The position numbers and the translations under genes were made by a program. DNA of 64,000 nucleotides from Acuticoccus sp. MNP-M23 (GTDB lineage: Bacteria > Pseudomonadota > Alphaproteobacteria > Rhizobiales > Amorphaceae). Position 1 is the stretch's first letter, and the number at the start of each line of letters is the position of its first letter. Of the stretch, positions 49,738-57,753 are shown piece after piece. Under the pieces are notes generated by a model, which was given only the letters and a program-made list of their open reading frames with translations, made no database searches and was not told the DNA's origin. The stretch lies in assembly GCF_031195445.1 (NCBI RefSeq), contig NZ_CP133480.1:4022501-4086500 (forward strand), written 5' to 3'.

Positions 49738-51042
49738 CTAGATGGCACGGGCGAGCTGCGCCGGATAGTGCGCGCCCGCTTTCTCGGCATCGTTGACTTC
49801 GTTACGGCGAACGGAATCGTACGCCTGCCAGAAGGTTTCGCCAAACCATGCGGTGGCAATTGGCGCGGCAGCGGTGAGGCAAGGCTGCAGCTCGTGCGGC
49901 ACCCGCCGATAGCCCCGTTCCGCCCGCGCCTCGGGCGTCATCTTGGCCGGGTCCATATCAGCGCTGACGGGCGGGTCCAGCGCTTCGTCGAGGCCCATCA
50001 TGCCGGCGCGGACGATGGCGGCCAGCGCCAGGTAGGGGTTCGCGGCGCCATCGCAAAGCCGGTATTCAAGCGATGCGCCGGGGTGGGAGCCGTCCGCCTT
50101 CGGGCTGCGCGGGCATAGGCGGATGGCAGCCTCGCGGTTGCGCACGCCCAGGCAGGCGAACACGCCGACCCAGCTTGATTCGGAAATGCGCTGGAAGGAG
50201 TTGGGGGAGGGCGTCGCAAACGCCATCACCGCCTCGATGTTTTTGAGGATGCCGGCCGCAAACGCGCCTGAGGTTGCGGTCAGCGCGCCGCTGTGCGCGG
50301 TGCGCGGGCCATCTTCATCCCACAGGCTGAAGTGGATGTGGATGCCGCTGCCGGCCTGCGCCATGTCGGGCTTGGGCGCAAAGGTGGCGTGGGCGCCGTG
50401 GCCTCTGGCGGTGTCGCGGATGGCCTCGCGCGCCAGCACCACGTCGTCGCAGCCGCGCAGTGCATCGCGCACGGGGTGCGAGATCTCGAACTGGTGCTCG
50501 CCATATTCGGCGGCAAACTGGTCCACCCGCGTGTTGGCGGTGCCGAGGATCTGCTGCACCTCTGCCGCAAAGCCCGAAACGCGGCGGGAGCCTGCCAGGG
50601 AGTAGGCGGGGGTGTGAACGTTTTCCAGCCCGGAGATGTAGAGCTCCTGCTCGAAGCCGATCTTCATGGTGAGGCCGTGCCTGGTCTTCAGCTCATCCAG
50701 CGCACGGCGGAGCTGCGAGCGGGCGCAGACCTCCCAGAATGCACCGTCGTGGTGCGTGATTTCGGACAGGTACAGCGCCATGGTGGGGCGGTCGTCGCGG
50801 GACGGCAGGAGCATCCGCGTTTCGGGGATGGCGACGAGTTTGGTTTCGCCGATGGGGCCGAACGGGTTGTCCGGCGGAATGCTGTTGGATGCGGAGATGC
50901 AGCTGTTGGTCGGCACCCACGGGAGGCCGGCGGACAGGATGTCGTCCAGCCGCTCGATGGGGAAGGAGCGGCCGCGCAGCACCGCCGAAAGCTCCACGTT
51001 GCCCACCATTGCCGCGCGGGGGTCCTCGAAACGGATGGTCAT
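49738..51042 (-). CDS. Glutamine-synthetase-like gamma-glutamyl ligase
   Basis: A 434-residue member of the glutamine synthetase superfamily, not a housekeeping GlnA. Metal and substrate features are kept: MKIGFEQELYISG, YGEHQFEISH, GSGIHIHFSLWD with the conserved His, SFQRISESSWVGV and NREAAIRL. The C-terminus lacks the Tyr adenylylation loop, as in gamma-glutamylpolyamine synthetase (PuuA) and related amine ligases. Its start is coupled by a four-base overlap to the stop of the N-formylglutamate amidohydrolase gene upstream. With the transaminase next to it, it may glutamylate an amine before breakdown; the exact substrate is not shown by sequence. Confidence 0.85.
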   Translation of the reverse strand: MTIRFEDPRAAMVGNVELSAVLRGRSFPIERLDDILSAGLPWVPTNSCISASNSIPPDNPFGPIGETKLVAIPETRMLLPSRDDRPTMALYLSEITHHDGAFWEVCARSQLRRALDELKTRHGLTMKIGFEQELYISGLENVHTPAYSLAGSRRVSGFAAEVQQILGTANTRVDQFAAEYGEHQFEISHPVRDALRGCDDVVLAREAIRDTARGHGAHATFAPKPDMAQAGSGIHIHFSLWDEDGPRTAHSGALTATSGAFAAGILKNIEAVMAFATPSPNSFQRISESSWVGVFACLGVRNREAAIRLCPRSPKADGSHPGASLEYRLCDGAANPYLALAAIVRAGMMGLDEALDPPVSADMDPAKMTPEARAERGYRRVPHELQPCLTAAAPIATAWFGETFWQAYDSVRRNEVNDAEKAGAHYPAQLARAI

Positions 51043-51839
51043 GGGAGTTTCCTTTCGCACGCAGCCATGGCCCTCGGCAGCGCCAGGCTGAGCCGCTCGG
51101 CCCATTCGCGCTGTCCGGCCTCGTCGCCGATGAGATCCTGCCGGACCTCGATGAGAGTGTGGGGAATTTTGCGCCGCTCCCCGTGCACGGGGACGGTATA
51201 GTCGCCCAGCGCGCCGACCTGGTAGGGCACGTTCTCGCCCACCAGAACACCGTCCTCCGCCAGAACCCTGGACAGCGCCAGCGACAGTGACGGATCCTTG
51301 TCGAACAGCACGCACACCGGCCAGGGGCGCGGCTCCGGATGTTCGCCGTGGGCAGGGGTGTAGGAGTGGACTGCCACCAGATGGGTCGCGACGCCCGCAT
51401 CCGCCCGCCGGTCGAGCGCCGCCTCGATCGCGGCGTGATAGGGGTGAAAGATCTCGGCAGTGCGCGACGCGCCGTCGCGGCCCGTGAGATCGATATTGCC
51501 CAAGATTTCGGTGCCGTCGGAACGCTCCGGAAAGGCGCTCGGCTCGCTGGGCGGGCGGTTGCAGTCGATCACCAGGCGCGAATAAATCTGGATCACAAGT
51601 TCGGCAGCAAGGCGCGTGGCCATGATCCGCGCCACGGCCGCAGCGCCGATATCGTAGCCGATGTGACGGGCAAGGTCCGCGTCGCCGACGCCAAGGTCCA
51701 GCGCTGCCGGGACATGGTTGCCCCCATGGTCGCAGGTGAGAAACCACGGGCTCAGCGGCGGGCCGGTCCGCTCAACCGGGGCGGGATCGTCAGGCCCCAG
51801 GAGGCCGAAGGGAAAAGTGGGCAGAGGGAGTTGGCGCAT
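51039..51839 (-). CDS. N-formylglutamate amidohydrolase family protein
   Basis: A 266-residue FGase-family hydrolase. Seen: PWFLTCDHGGNHVPAAL (metal His/Asp region), HIGYDIGAAAVARIMATRLAA, YSRLVIDCNRPP, HPYHAAIEAALDRR, LVAVHSYTPAHGEHPEPRPWP and PHTLIEVRQDLIGD, all typical. The classic reaction is release of formate from N-formylglutamate in histidine breakdown, but no hut genes are here; paralogues beside glutamine-synthetase-like genes may act on other N-acyl or gamma-glutamyl compounds. First gene of the minus-strand operon. ATG 51839 is chosen by the family N-terminus. Confidence 0.88.
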   Translation of the reverse strand: MRQLPLPTFPFGLLGPDDPAPVERTGPPLSPWFLTCDHGGNHVPAALDLGVGDADLARHIGYDIGAAAVARIMATRLAAELVIQIYSRLVIDCNRPPSEPSAFPERSDGTEILGNIDLTGRDGASRTAEIFHPYHAAIEAALDRRADAGVATHLVAVHSYTPAHGEHPEPRPWPVCVLFDKDPSLSLALSRVLAEDGVLVGENVPYQVGALGDYTVPVHGERRKIPHTLIEVRQDLIGDEAGQREWAERLSLALPRAMAACERKLP

Positions 51840-51943
51840 CGGCTCCCAATAGGGCCAACGCGGCCGCTGTTCAACGCTTTGGGTTGATTGACAATTGGGC
51901 ACTGCTTCTTTTTGTTGCTCGCTTCTCAAACTCCCGGAGCCCC

Positions 51944-53794
51944 ATGTCGGGATCGTCGGTCGACCTCACCAAACTGTCCAAACACCGCGCCGGTGCCCAG
52001 ATCGGCGAGACGGTGCTTCTTGTCGCGCTGATTGCCGCGGTCTCGCTCGGGATGTGGCTGATTCTCGGCCGCACCGGCGAGCGGATCGCCACGCAGATGT
52101 GCGTCAACATTGCAGCGGTGGTGGCGCTTTCCGTGTTCACCGGCAATTCGGGGATCGTTTCGTTCGGCCATTCGGCCTTCATGGCCATCGGCGCCTATAC
52201 GGCCGGGCTTCTGACCATGCCGGCGACCCTTCAGAAAATGGCCGTGCCCCTGTTGCCGGCCTTCATGGCGGGCCATGAGCTTTCCTTTGCGCTGGCGCTC
52301 GTGGGGGTGGTGATTGTCGGGCTGGCGGTTGCCTTCGCCAGCGGCCTGCCGATTGCGCGGCTGAATGGCGCCTCCGCCACCATCGCGACGCTGGGGCTTC
52401 TGATCATCGTCCACAGCGTTCTCATCGGCGCGCGTGAAATAACCCGCGGGAGCCAGACATTTTACGGCGTGCCACGCGTGACCGGTTTCTGGGTGGCGCT
52501 GGCGGCGGCGATCGTATTTGCGATTCTGGCGCGGCTCTTTCGCGAAAGCCGCTGGGGGCTTGAGCTGCGCGCGGTGCGCGACAACGAGTCCGCCGCCGAG
52601 GCACTGGGCATCAACGCGCAGCGGGCGCGGCTTGTGGGATGGACCGTGTCGGGCGCACTGGCCGCCGTTGCGGGCGCTCTGTACGGGCACATGCTGGGCG
52701 CATTCTCGCCGCACACATTTTATTTCGGGCTGATGTTCGCGATGGTGGCGATGCTGATCGTCGGCGGCATGGCGACCGTTTCGGGCGCTGTGGTCGGCGT
52801 GGTGGTCGTCACCATCCTGCAGGACACGGTGCGCCAGTTCGAGGGCGGGTTCGCCGTTGGCGGGTTCCAGATGCCGGCTGTGTTCGGCCTCACCACGGTG
52901 GCGCTCAGCGTTGCGATCCTGCTCGTCATCTGGCTGCGGCCCGAGGGGTTGCTCGGCCGGCGCGAACTTCGCGTGCCGGGGCTTGGGGGCCTGTTTGCCG
53001 CGTTCGGCCCGAAGGCGGCACCTGCGCCGCCGGTTGCGGTGCGCGAAGCCGTCCCGCTCGACGTTGCAGGCATCTCGCGCAGCTTTGCCGGGCTGAAAGC
53101 GGTGGACAGCGCAACGTTCGACGTGCCGCCTGCAACCGTGACCGGCCTCATCGGGCCGAACGGTGCCGGCAAGTCCACTTTGGTCAACCTTCTCACCGGC
53201 CAGTTCCGGGCCGACGAGGGCCGCGCGCGCTTCGGCGAGACCGACATCACCGCGCTGTCGCCGCACGCGATCGCCAAGCTTGGCCTGTCGCGCACATTCC
53301 AGAACCTGCGCCTGTTCGCCAATCTCACCGTGTTCGAGAACGTGCTGGTGGCCGCCCTCCCGCACGCGCCGAACCGGGCGGCCGCCAGAGCGCGCGCGCT
53401 GCGCGAGATCGAAGCGCTCAACCTTGGGGCCGAAGCCGGCACCTTTGCCGATGCGCTACCCTATGGCGCCCGCAAGCGGCTCGAAATTGCCCGCTGCCTT
53501 GCCATGGAGCCGGCGATGATCCTGCTCGACGAGCCCGCCGCCGGCATGAACCCCGAGGAAACGTCCGATCTGGCCGACCGGCTGGTGGCACTCACCGAAG
53601 CGCGCGGCATCGGGCTTCTCCTCATCGACCACGACCTCGAGTTCGTGAACCGACTTTCGTCCTCCATCGTCGTCATCAACCGCGGCGCGGTGATTGCACG
53701 CGGCACGCCGGAGGAAATCCGGCACGATGATGCGGTGATCGAAGCCTACATCGGCCGCGGCCGCAAAACGGAAACCAAAGGAGCAATGGCATGA
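51944..53794 (+). CDS. Fused branched-chain-type ABC permease and ATPase (LivM-LivG)
   Basis: A 616-residue fusion. Residues 1-335 are a LivM-type permease (CVNIAAVVALSVFTGNSGIVSFGHSAFMAIGAYTAGLL; GLELRAVRDNESAAEALGIN) with about ten membrane helices; residues about 365-610 are a LivG-type ATPase with Walker A IGPNGAGKSTLVNLL near 404, the LivG-typical SRTFQNLRLF, signature YGARKRLEIARCL, Walker B MILLDEPAAGMNP near 525 and the switch His in LLIDHDLEFV. In most genomes these are two genes; fusions do occur. Start ATG 51944 follows GGAG; an upstream in-frame start at 51884 is less likely. First gene of the operon. Confidence 0.92.
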   Translation: MSGSSVDLTKLSKHRAGAQIGETVLLVALIAAVSLGMWLILGRTGERIATQMCVNIAAVVALSVFTGNSGIVSFGHSAFMAIGAYTAGLLTMPATLQKMAVPLLPAFMAGHELSFALALVGVVIVGLAVAFASGLPIARLNGASATIATLGLLIIVHSVLIGAREITRGSQTFYGVPRVTGFWVALAAAIVFAILARLFRESRWGLELRAVRDNESAAEALGINAQRARLVGWTVSGALAAVAGALYGHMLGAFSPHTFYFGLMFAMVAMLIVGGMATVSGAVVGVVVVTILQDTVRQFEGGFAVGGFQMPAVFGLTTVALSVAILLVIWLRPEGLLGRRELRVPGLGGLFAAFGPKAAPAPPVAVREAVPLDVAGISRSFAGLKAVDSATFDVPPATVTGLIGPNGAGKSTLVNLLTGQFRADEGRARFGETDITALSPHAIAKLGLSRTFQNLRLFANLTVFENVLVAALPHAPNRAAARARALREIEALNLGAEAGTFADALPYGARKRLEIARCLAMEPAMILLDEPAAGMNPEETSDLADRLVALTEARGIGLLLIDHDLEFVNRLSSSIVVINRGAVIARGTPEEIRHDDAVIEAYIGRGRKTETKGAMA

Positions 53795-54945
53795 CCCTTC
53801 GCACTGCAACGGCGCTGACCCTGCTGGCCACTGTCGGCCTCGCAGGCCCCGCGTTCGCCGAGGACTACAAGATCGGCGTGATGAGCGCGCAGTCCGGCTA
53901 CCTGACGCCGTATGACCAGCCGTCCTACGCCGGCTTCAAGTACTGCATCGACAAGATGAACGAAGCTGGCGGCATGGCCGGCAAATACAATGTCGTCCTC
54001 GACGTGCGCGACACCCGCTCCGACATGGCCGAAAGCGTGAAGGTCACGCAGGAGATGATCGACAACGGCGCGCAGTTCATCGTGTCGTCCGCCGATGCCG
54101 ACCCCACCATCGCCGCCGGCCAGATCTCCGAGCCCGCACAGATCCCGACCATGACGTTTGCCGGCACCGCGCCGGTGATGACGCAGGTGGGCGAATACAT
54201 CTTCGGCTCTTACCCGGCGGATAACCAGCAGGGCACCGTGCTCGCCGACTTTGCCTCCGAGCAGGGCCTTTCCAAGGTCTATATCCTGAAGTCGCCGGAT
54301 GCGGCCTACACCATGGGCGGCCCCGAGTATTTTGCCGAAGTGTTCGAGGCCAACGGCGGCGAAGTGGTCGGCGAGAGCCTTTATTCGCTCAACCAACCGG
54401 ACTTTTCGGCCATCGTCACCACCATCAAGAACACCGAGCCGGCGCCGGACGTGATTGTCACGTGGGCATGGGAGCCTGACTTCCCGGCCTTCATCAAGGC
54501 GCTGCGCGGCGCGGGCGTGGACACCCAGGTGATGGGCGGCGACGTGCTCGACACCCCCACCGTGCGCGGCCTTGGCGACGTTGTGGCCGGCACCTACCAC
54601 ACCTCCGGCGGCTTCCCCGAAGAGGGCAGCGCCTATGGCGACTTCATGAAGGAATATGAAGCGGCCACCGGCACCGAGCCCGACAACAACTACTATGTGA
54701 ACGGCTGCGACATTGCCCACATGATCGAGCAGGCCGTGGAAGCGGCCGGCACCACCGACCCCGTGGCCGTGCGCGACGCGCTTGCCAACATCGAGGACGG
54801 CGAGGGCATCATGTCCAACTTCACCTTCAAGGGCACGGACCGGATGCCGCTCCGCCCCGTGGTGATCGCCAAGATCAATGCCGACGGTTCCAAGGACTTC
54901 GTGTCTCGCGGCACCGCCGATCCCGACAAGCTGCCGAAGCCCTGA
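53791..54945 (+). CDS. Branched-chain-type ABC transporter substrate-binding protein
   Basis: A 384-residue periplasmic binding protein (LivK type, peripla_BP_6). Signal peptide MTLRTATALTLLATVGLAGPAFA; mature start EDYKIGVMSAQSGYLTPYDQPSYAGFKYCIDKMNEAGGMAG, then VTQEMIDNGAQFIVSSADADPTIAA and the hinge segments FAGTAPVMTQ and LYSLNQPDFSAIVTTIKNTEPAPDVIVTWAWEPDFPAFIKAL. Two cysteines (CIDKM and GCDIAHM) may form a disulfide. The family binds amino acids, amides, urea or aromatic acids; the specificity is not readable. ATG overlaps the upstream stop by four bases. Confidence 0.92.
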   Translation: MTLRTATALTLLATVGLAGPAFAEDYKIGVMSAQSGYLTPYDQPSYAGFKYCIDKMNEAGGMAGKYNVVLDVRDTRSDMAESVKVTQEMIDNGAQFIVSSADADPTIAAGQISEPAQIPTMTFAGTAPVMTQVGEYIFGSYPADNQQGTVLADFASEQGLSKVYILKSPDAAYTMGGPEYFAEVFEANGGEVVGESLYSLNQPDFSAIVTTIKNTEPAPDVIVTWAWEPDFPAFIKALRGAGVDTQVMGGDVLDTPTVRGLGDVVAGTYHTSGGFPEEGSAYGDFMKEYEAATGTEPDNNYYVNGCDIAHMIEQAVEAAGTTDPVAVRDALANIEDGEGIMSNFTFKGTDRMPLRPVVIAKINADGSKDFVSRGTADPDKLPKP

Positions 54946-54951
54946 GCTGAC

Positions 54952-55656
54952 ATGCTGACCGTCACGGATCTTTCCGTCCATTACGGCCCCGTCCACGCCG
55001 TTCGCGGCGTGGACCTCACCGTACGCGCGGGCTCCGTGACGGCGCTGCTGGGCGCCAACGGCGCCGGCAAGACCACAACGCTGATGGCCGTCGCCGGTGC
55101 CCGCAAGGTGTCCGGCGGTGACATTAACCTGGACGGCACGTCCATCGTCGGCACGGCGCCGGAGGACATCATCCGCGCCGGCGTCGCGGTGGTGCCGGAG
55201 GGGCGGCGGGTGTTTGCCTCCCTCAGCGTTCTGGAAAACCTCGTCGTCTCCGGCTCCATCGCCGGGGACGCCGCGCTTTCCCGCACAAGGCGCGACGAGA
55301 TGATGAGCCGCTTTCCCATTCTCGCCGAACGCCGCCACCAGAAGGCCGGGCTTCTGTCCGGCGGCGAACAGCAGATGCTGGCGGTCGCCCGCGCCCTGAT
55401 GTCAGCGCCGCGGCTGTTGCTTCTGGACGAGCCGTCGCTCGGCCTCGCGCCGCAGATGGTGGACCATGTGTTCGACCTTATCGAAGGCCTCAAGGCGGAG
55501 GGGCTTGCGATCCTTCTTGTGGAGCAGAACGTGCCGCTTTCGCTCGAAATTGCCGACGAGGCCGTGGTGCTTGCCAACGGCCGCGTCTCCATCGCCGGCA
55601 CCGCTGCCGAGCTTGCGGATAGCGACCTTGTCCGCTCCGCCTATATGGCAGCCTGA
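54952..55656 (+). CDS. livF: Branched-chain-type ABC transporter ATP-binding protein (LivF)
   Basis: A 234-residue ATPase: Walker A LLGANGAGKTTTLMAVAG at about residue 33, Q-loop region with the LivF-typical GVAVVPEGRRVFASLSVLENL, signature LSGGEQQMLAVARALMS, Walker B LLLLDEPSLGLAPQMV and the switch VEQNVPLSLEIAD. It pairs with the LivG half of the fusion protein. It starts 6 bases after the binding-protein stop, and the permease gene begins 3 bases after its own stop. Confidence 0.93.
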   Translation: MLTVTDLSVHYGPVHAVRGVDLTVRAGSVTALLGANGAGKTTTLMAVAGARKVSGGDINLDGTSIVGTAPEDIIRAGVAVVPEGRRVFASLSVLENLVVSGSIAGDAALSRTRRDEMMSRFPILAERRHQKAGLLSGGEQQMLAVARALMSAPRLLLLDEPSLGLAPQMVDHVFDLIEGLKAEGLAILLVEQNVPLSLEIADEAVVLANGRVSIAGTAAELADSDLVRSAYMAA

Positions 55657-55659
55657 GCG

Positions 55660-56547
55660 ATGGACGTCGTCATCCAGCAATTCGTCAACGCGCTGTCGCT
55701 GGGCGGGATCTACGCGCTTCTGGCGCTCGGCCTTGCCATCGTGTTCTCCATCGTCCGCCTCATCAACTTTGCCCATGGCGAGATCATGACCGTGGGGGGC
55801 TACGGCGTCTTCGTCTGCCTCCTGTTCGGCCTGCCGATCCCGGTTGCGATCATCGTCGGCATTGTCGCCTCCGTCGCCACGGCGATGCTGATGGAGCGCG
55901 TTGCCTTCCGCGCCATGCGCGGCGCCAGCGTCGTTTCGCTGCTGATTACCAGCTTTGCCATCAGCGAGATTTTGAAGGTGCTGTTCCAGAACGGCATTTC
56001 TGCGCGCCCCAAACCCATCCAGCTCCCCGCCAGCCTGTCCGGCAGCTACGAGCTTGCCGGCCTCACCATCGGCGTCATCCCCACAATCTCGATCCTCACG
56101 ACCCTTTGTGCGCTGACCGGCCTCACGCTGTTCCTGCGCCGCACCGAGACCGGGATGGCGATGCGCGCTGCAGCCGAAGACTTCGAGATGCTGCGCCTCC
56201 TTGGCGTGCGCGCCAACCGCGTTGTGGCGGCAGCGTTTGCGCTGTCGGGGCTGCTCGCCGGCATCGCGGCGGTGGTGTGGACGGCGCAGCGCGGCTCGGT
56301 CGACCCGCTGATGGGCTTCTACCCCGTGCTGAAGGCATTCATCGCAACGGTGCTGGGCGGTCTCGGCAGCCTTTCAGGCGCGGTGCTCGGCGGTTTTCTG
56401 GTGGGCATCTTCGAGGTGTTCAGCCAGGCGTTTTTGCCCGCCAGCCTGTCGCCTTACCGCGATGCGATTGTGCTATCGGCAGTCATCGCGGTTCTTCTTG
56501 TGCGGCCGGACGGGCTGATCCCCGCCGCCAAGGTCGACCGCAGCTAA
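55660..56547 (+). CDS. livH: Branched-chain-type ABC transporter permease (LivH)
   Basis: A 295-residue permease with about eight membrane helices, partner of the LivM half of the fusion. Typical LivH segments: FVNALSLGGIYALLALGLAIVFSIVRLINFAHGEIMTVGGYGVF at the start, the cytoplasmic loop GMAMRAAAEDFEMLRLLGVRANRVVAAAFALSGLLAGIAAVVW, and FIATVLGGLGSLSGAVLGGFLVGIFEVF. The operon order (MG fusion, K, F, H) is rearranged from the common K-H-M-G-F. It is followed 21 bases later by the cysteine hydrolase gene, which is probably co-transcribed. Confidence 0.94.
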   Translation: MDVVIQQFVNALSLGGIYALLALGLAIVFSIVRLINFAHGEIMTVGGYGVFVCLLFGLPIPVAIIVGIVASVATAMLMERVAFRAMRGASVVSLLITSFAISEILKVLFQNGISARPKPIQLPASLSGSYELAGLTIGVIPTISILTTLCALTGLTLFLRRTETGMAMRAAAEDFEMLRLLGVRANRVVAAAFALSGLLAGIAAVVWTAQRGSVDPLMGFYPVLKAFIATVLGGLGSLSGAVLGGFLVGIFEVFSQAFLPASLSPYRDAIVLSAVIAVLLVRPDGLIPAAKVDRS

Positions 56548-56568
56548 CCCAGTTTTCAGGAGAGACCC

Positions 56569-57231
56569 TTGGCCCACCCCAGCGTCGAGAACGCGTCCGT
56601 TGCAGACCGCGAGAAGCCCATCGTCAAAGGCAAGACGGCGCTTTTGTCCATCGACATGCAGTACACCGAGTGGACGCCCGAGACGGCAGCCGCCGCCAAG
56701 GCCGGCACCGGCGACACCTCGAAGCACGCCTACCTCAACCGCCTCAGCGATGTGGTCATTCCCAACCAGCAGCGCCTGCAGGCCGCCGCCCGCGCCGCCG
56801 GCGTGGAGGTGATGTTCACCGTGATCGAGGCGCTGACCGCCGATGGCCGCGACATCAGCCTCGACCACAAGATCTCCGGCATCTTCGTGCCCAAGGGATC
56901 CTATGAGGCAAAGGTGATCGAGGAGGTGGGGCCGGAGGGCGACGAAATCGTCATCCCGAAGACCGCGTCCGGCATCTTCAACTCCACCAACGTGGAATAT
57001 GTGCTGCGCAATCTCGGCGTCGAGCAGCTCGTCATCTATGGCGTGTGTTCGGACCAGTGCGTCGAAACATCGGTCCGCGATGCCTGCGACCGCGGCTTCC
57101 TGGTGACGCTCCTGCCGGACTGCTGCGCCACCCACGACAAGGGCCGCCACGACCGCGCCATGGATGCGCTCGACGGTCATTACGCCCGCACGCGCACCAC
57201 CGATGAGCTGATCGCAGAACTCGAAGCCTGA
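56569..57231 (+). CDS. Isochorismatase-family cysteine hydrolase
   Basis: A 220-residue amidohydrolase of the isochorismatase-like fold. The triad of the family can be placed: Asp29 in LLSIDMQYTEW, Lys131 in EIVIPKTASGIF and Cys164 in YGVCSDQCVETSVRDA. Related enzymes hydrolyse nicotinamide, biuret, ureidoacrylate, N-carbamoyl amines or other amides. Start is TTG 56569 with AGGAGA just upstream. It follows the ABC importer genes by 21 bases, so the imported compound is likely an amide or ureide that this enzyme cleaves; that is inference from context. The 3' end overlaps a small opposite-strand frame. Confidence 0.88.
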   Translation: MAHPSVENASVADREKPIVKGKTALLSIDMQYTEWTPETAAAAKAGTGDTSKHAYLNRLSDVVIPNQQRLQAAARAAGVEVMFTVIEALTADGRDISLDHKISGIFVPKGSYEAKVIEEVGPEGDEIVIPKTASGIFNSTNVEYVLRNLGVEQLVIYGVCSDQCVETSVRDACDRGFLVTLLPDCCATHDKGRHDRAMDALDGHYARTRTTDELIAELEA

Positions 57232-57353
57232 TCGCCCGGCGCTGGCGGTGCCGCGGACGGCCCGGCCAGCGTCGGCACACTGAGAAGGGCGGTGAGCAGC
57301 GCCGCTGCCACCGCTTCGGCCACGGTGACGGCAGGATGGCGGGGAAAGATCAT
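57180..57353 (-). CDS. Possible small exported peptide overlapping the hydrolase 3' end
   Basis: On the minus strand ATG 57353-57351 overlaps the stop of the preceding small gene (ATGA) and opens a 57-residue frame. Its first half looks like a signal peptide (MIFPRHPAVTVAEAVAAALLTALLSVPTLA), the rest is Pro/Ser/Ala-rich. The last 52 bases overlap the hydrolase gene antisense. The coupled start favours a real gene; the small size and overlap argue against. Function unknown. Confidence 0.35.
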   Translation of the reverse strand: MIFPRHPAVTVAEAVAAALLTALLSVPTLAGPSAAPPAPGDQASSSAISSSVVRVRA

Positions 57354-57583
57354 TTCGGCCCCCCATACAATTCTCTGCCGTGGCCCTTGAGAACGAAATG
57401 ATCGCGATCACCGGCCAGTACCCACGCCAGTTCGTCGATGTTGCGGATCATCTGGTCCGCCGCAGCGCGGCTCAGCGAGCGCGGCGGCGAACCTGCGGCA
57501 AGTTCGATCATGGCAATCCGGCAGGCGCCAAGGCGGTCCATGACCGCGGGAACGTTGATTGGGGGAAGGGGGCGTTTGCTCAT
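57350..57583 (-). CDS. Small hypothetical protein
   Basis: A 77-residue soluble protein: MSKRPLPPINVPAVMDRLGACRIAMIELAAGSPPR, then SLSRAAADQMIRNIDELAWVLAGDRDHFVLKGHG. The helix-rich sequence with balanced charge looks like a real protein; I know no family function. Start at 57583, with only a weak GGGA upstream on the minus strand. It may be the first gene of a two-gene unit with the exported-peptide frame that overlaps its stop. Codon use is like that of the neighbours. Confidence 0.6.
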   Translation of the reverse strand: MSKRPLPPINVPAVMDRLGACRIAMIELAAGSPPRSLSRAAADQMIRNIDELAWVLAGDRDHFVLKGHGRELYGGPK

Positions 57584-57753
57584 GTCCCGAGATTAGTCGA
57601 TGTTCCTGATATGTTCCAGCCCTTTCATGCGGTGACGGGGCACGATCGAGACCGATGGCAATTTCCCGTGCTTGCAGCCACGGCTGAGTTAAGCCACTGA
57701 AAGATTGCGGCTGAGTGCCGCGGAAAGAACAATAAGCAGCAGGAGACGCGCCC

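Noticed and set aside
49738-51042. Second housekeeping glutamine synthetase
   Set aside because: It lacks the adenylylation tyrosine loop and is coupled to an amidohydrolase beside a transaminase, so a gamma-glutamyl ligase role fits better.
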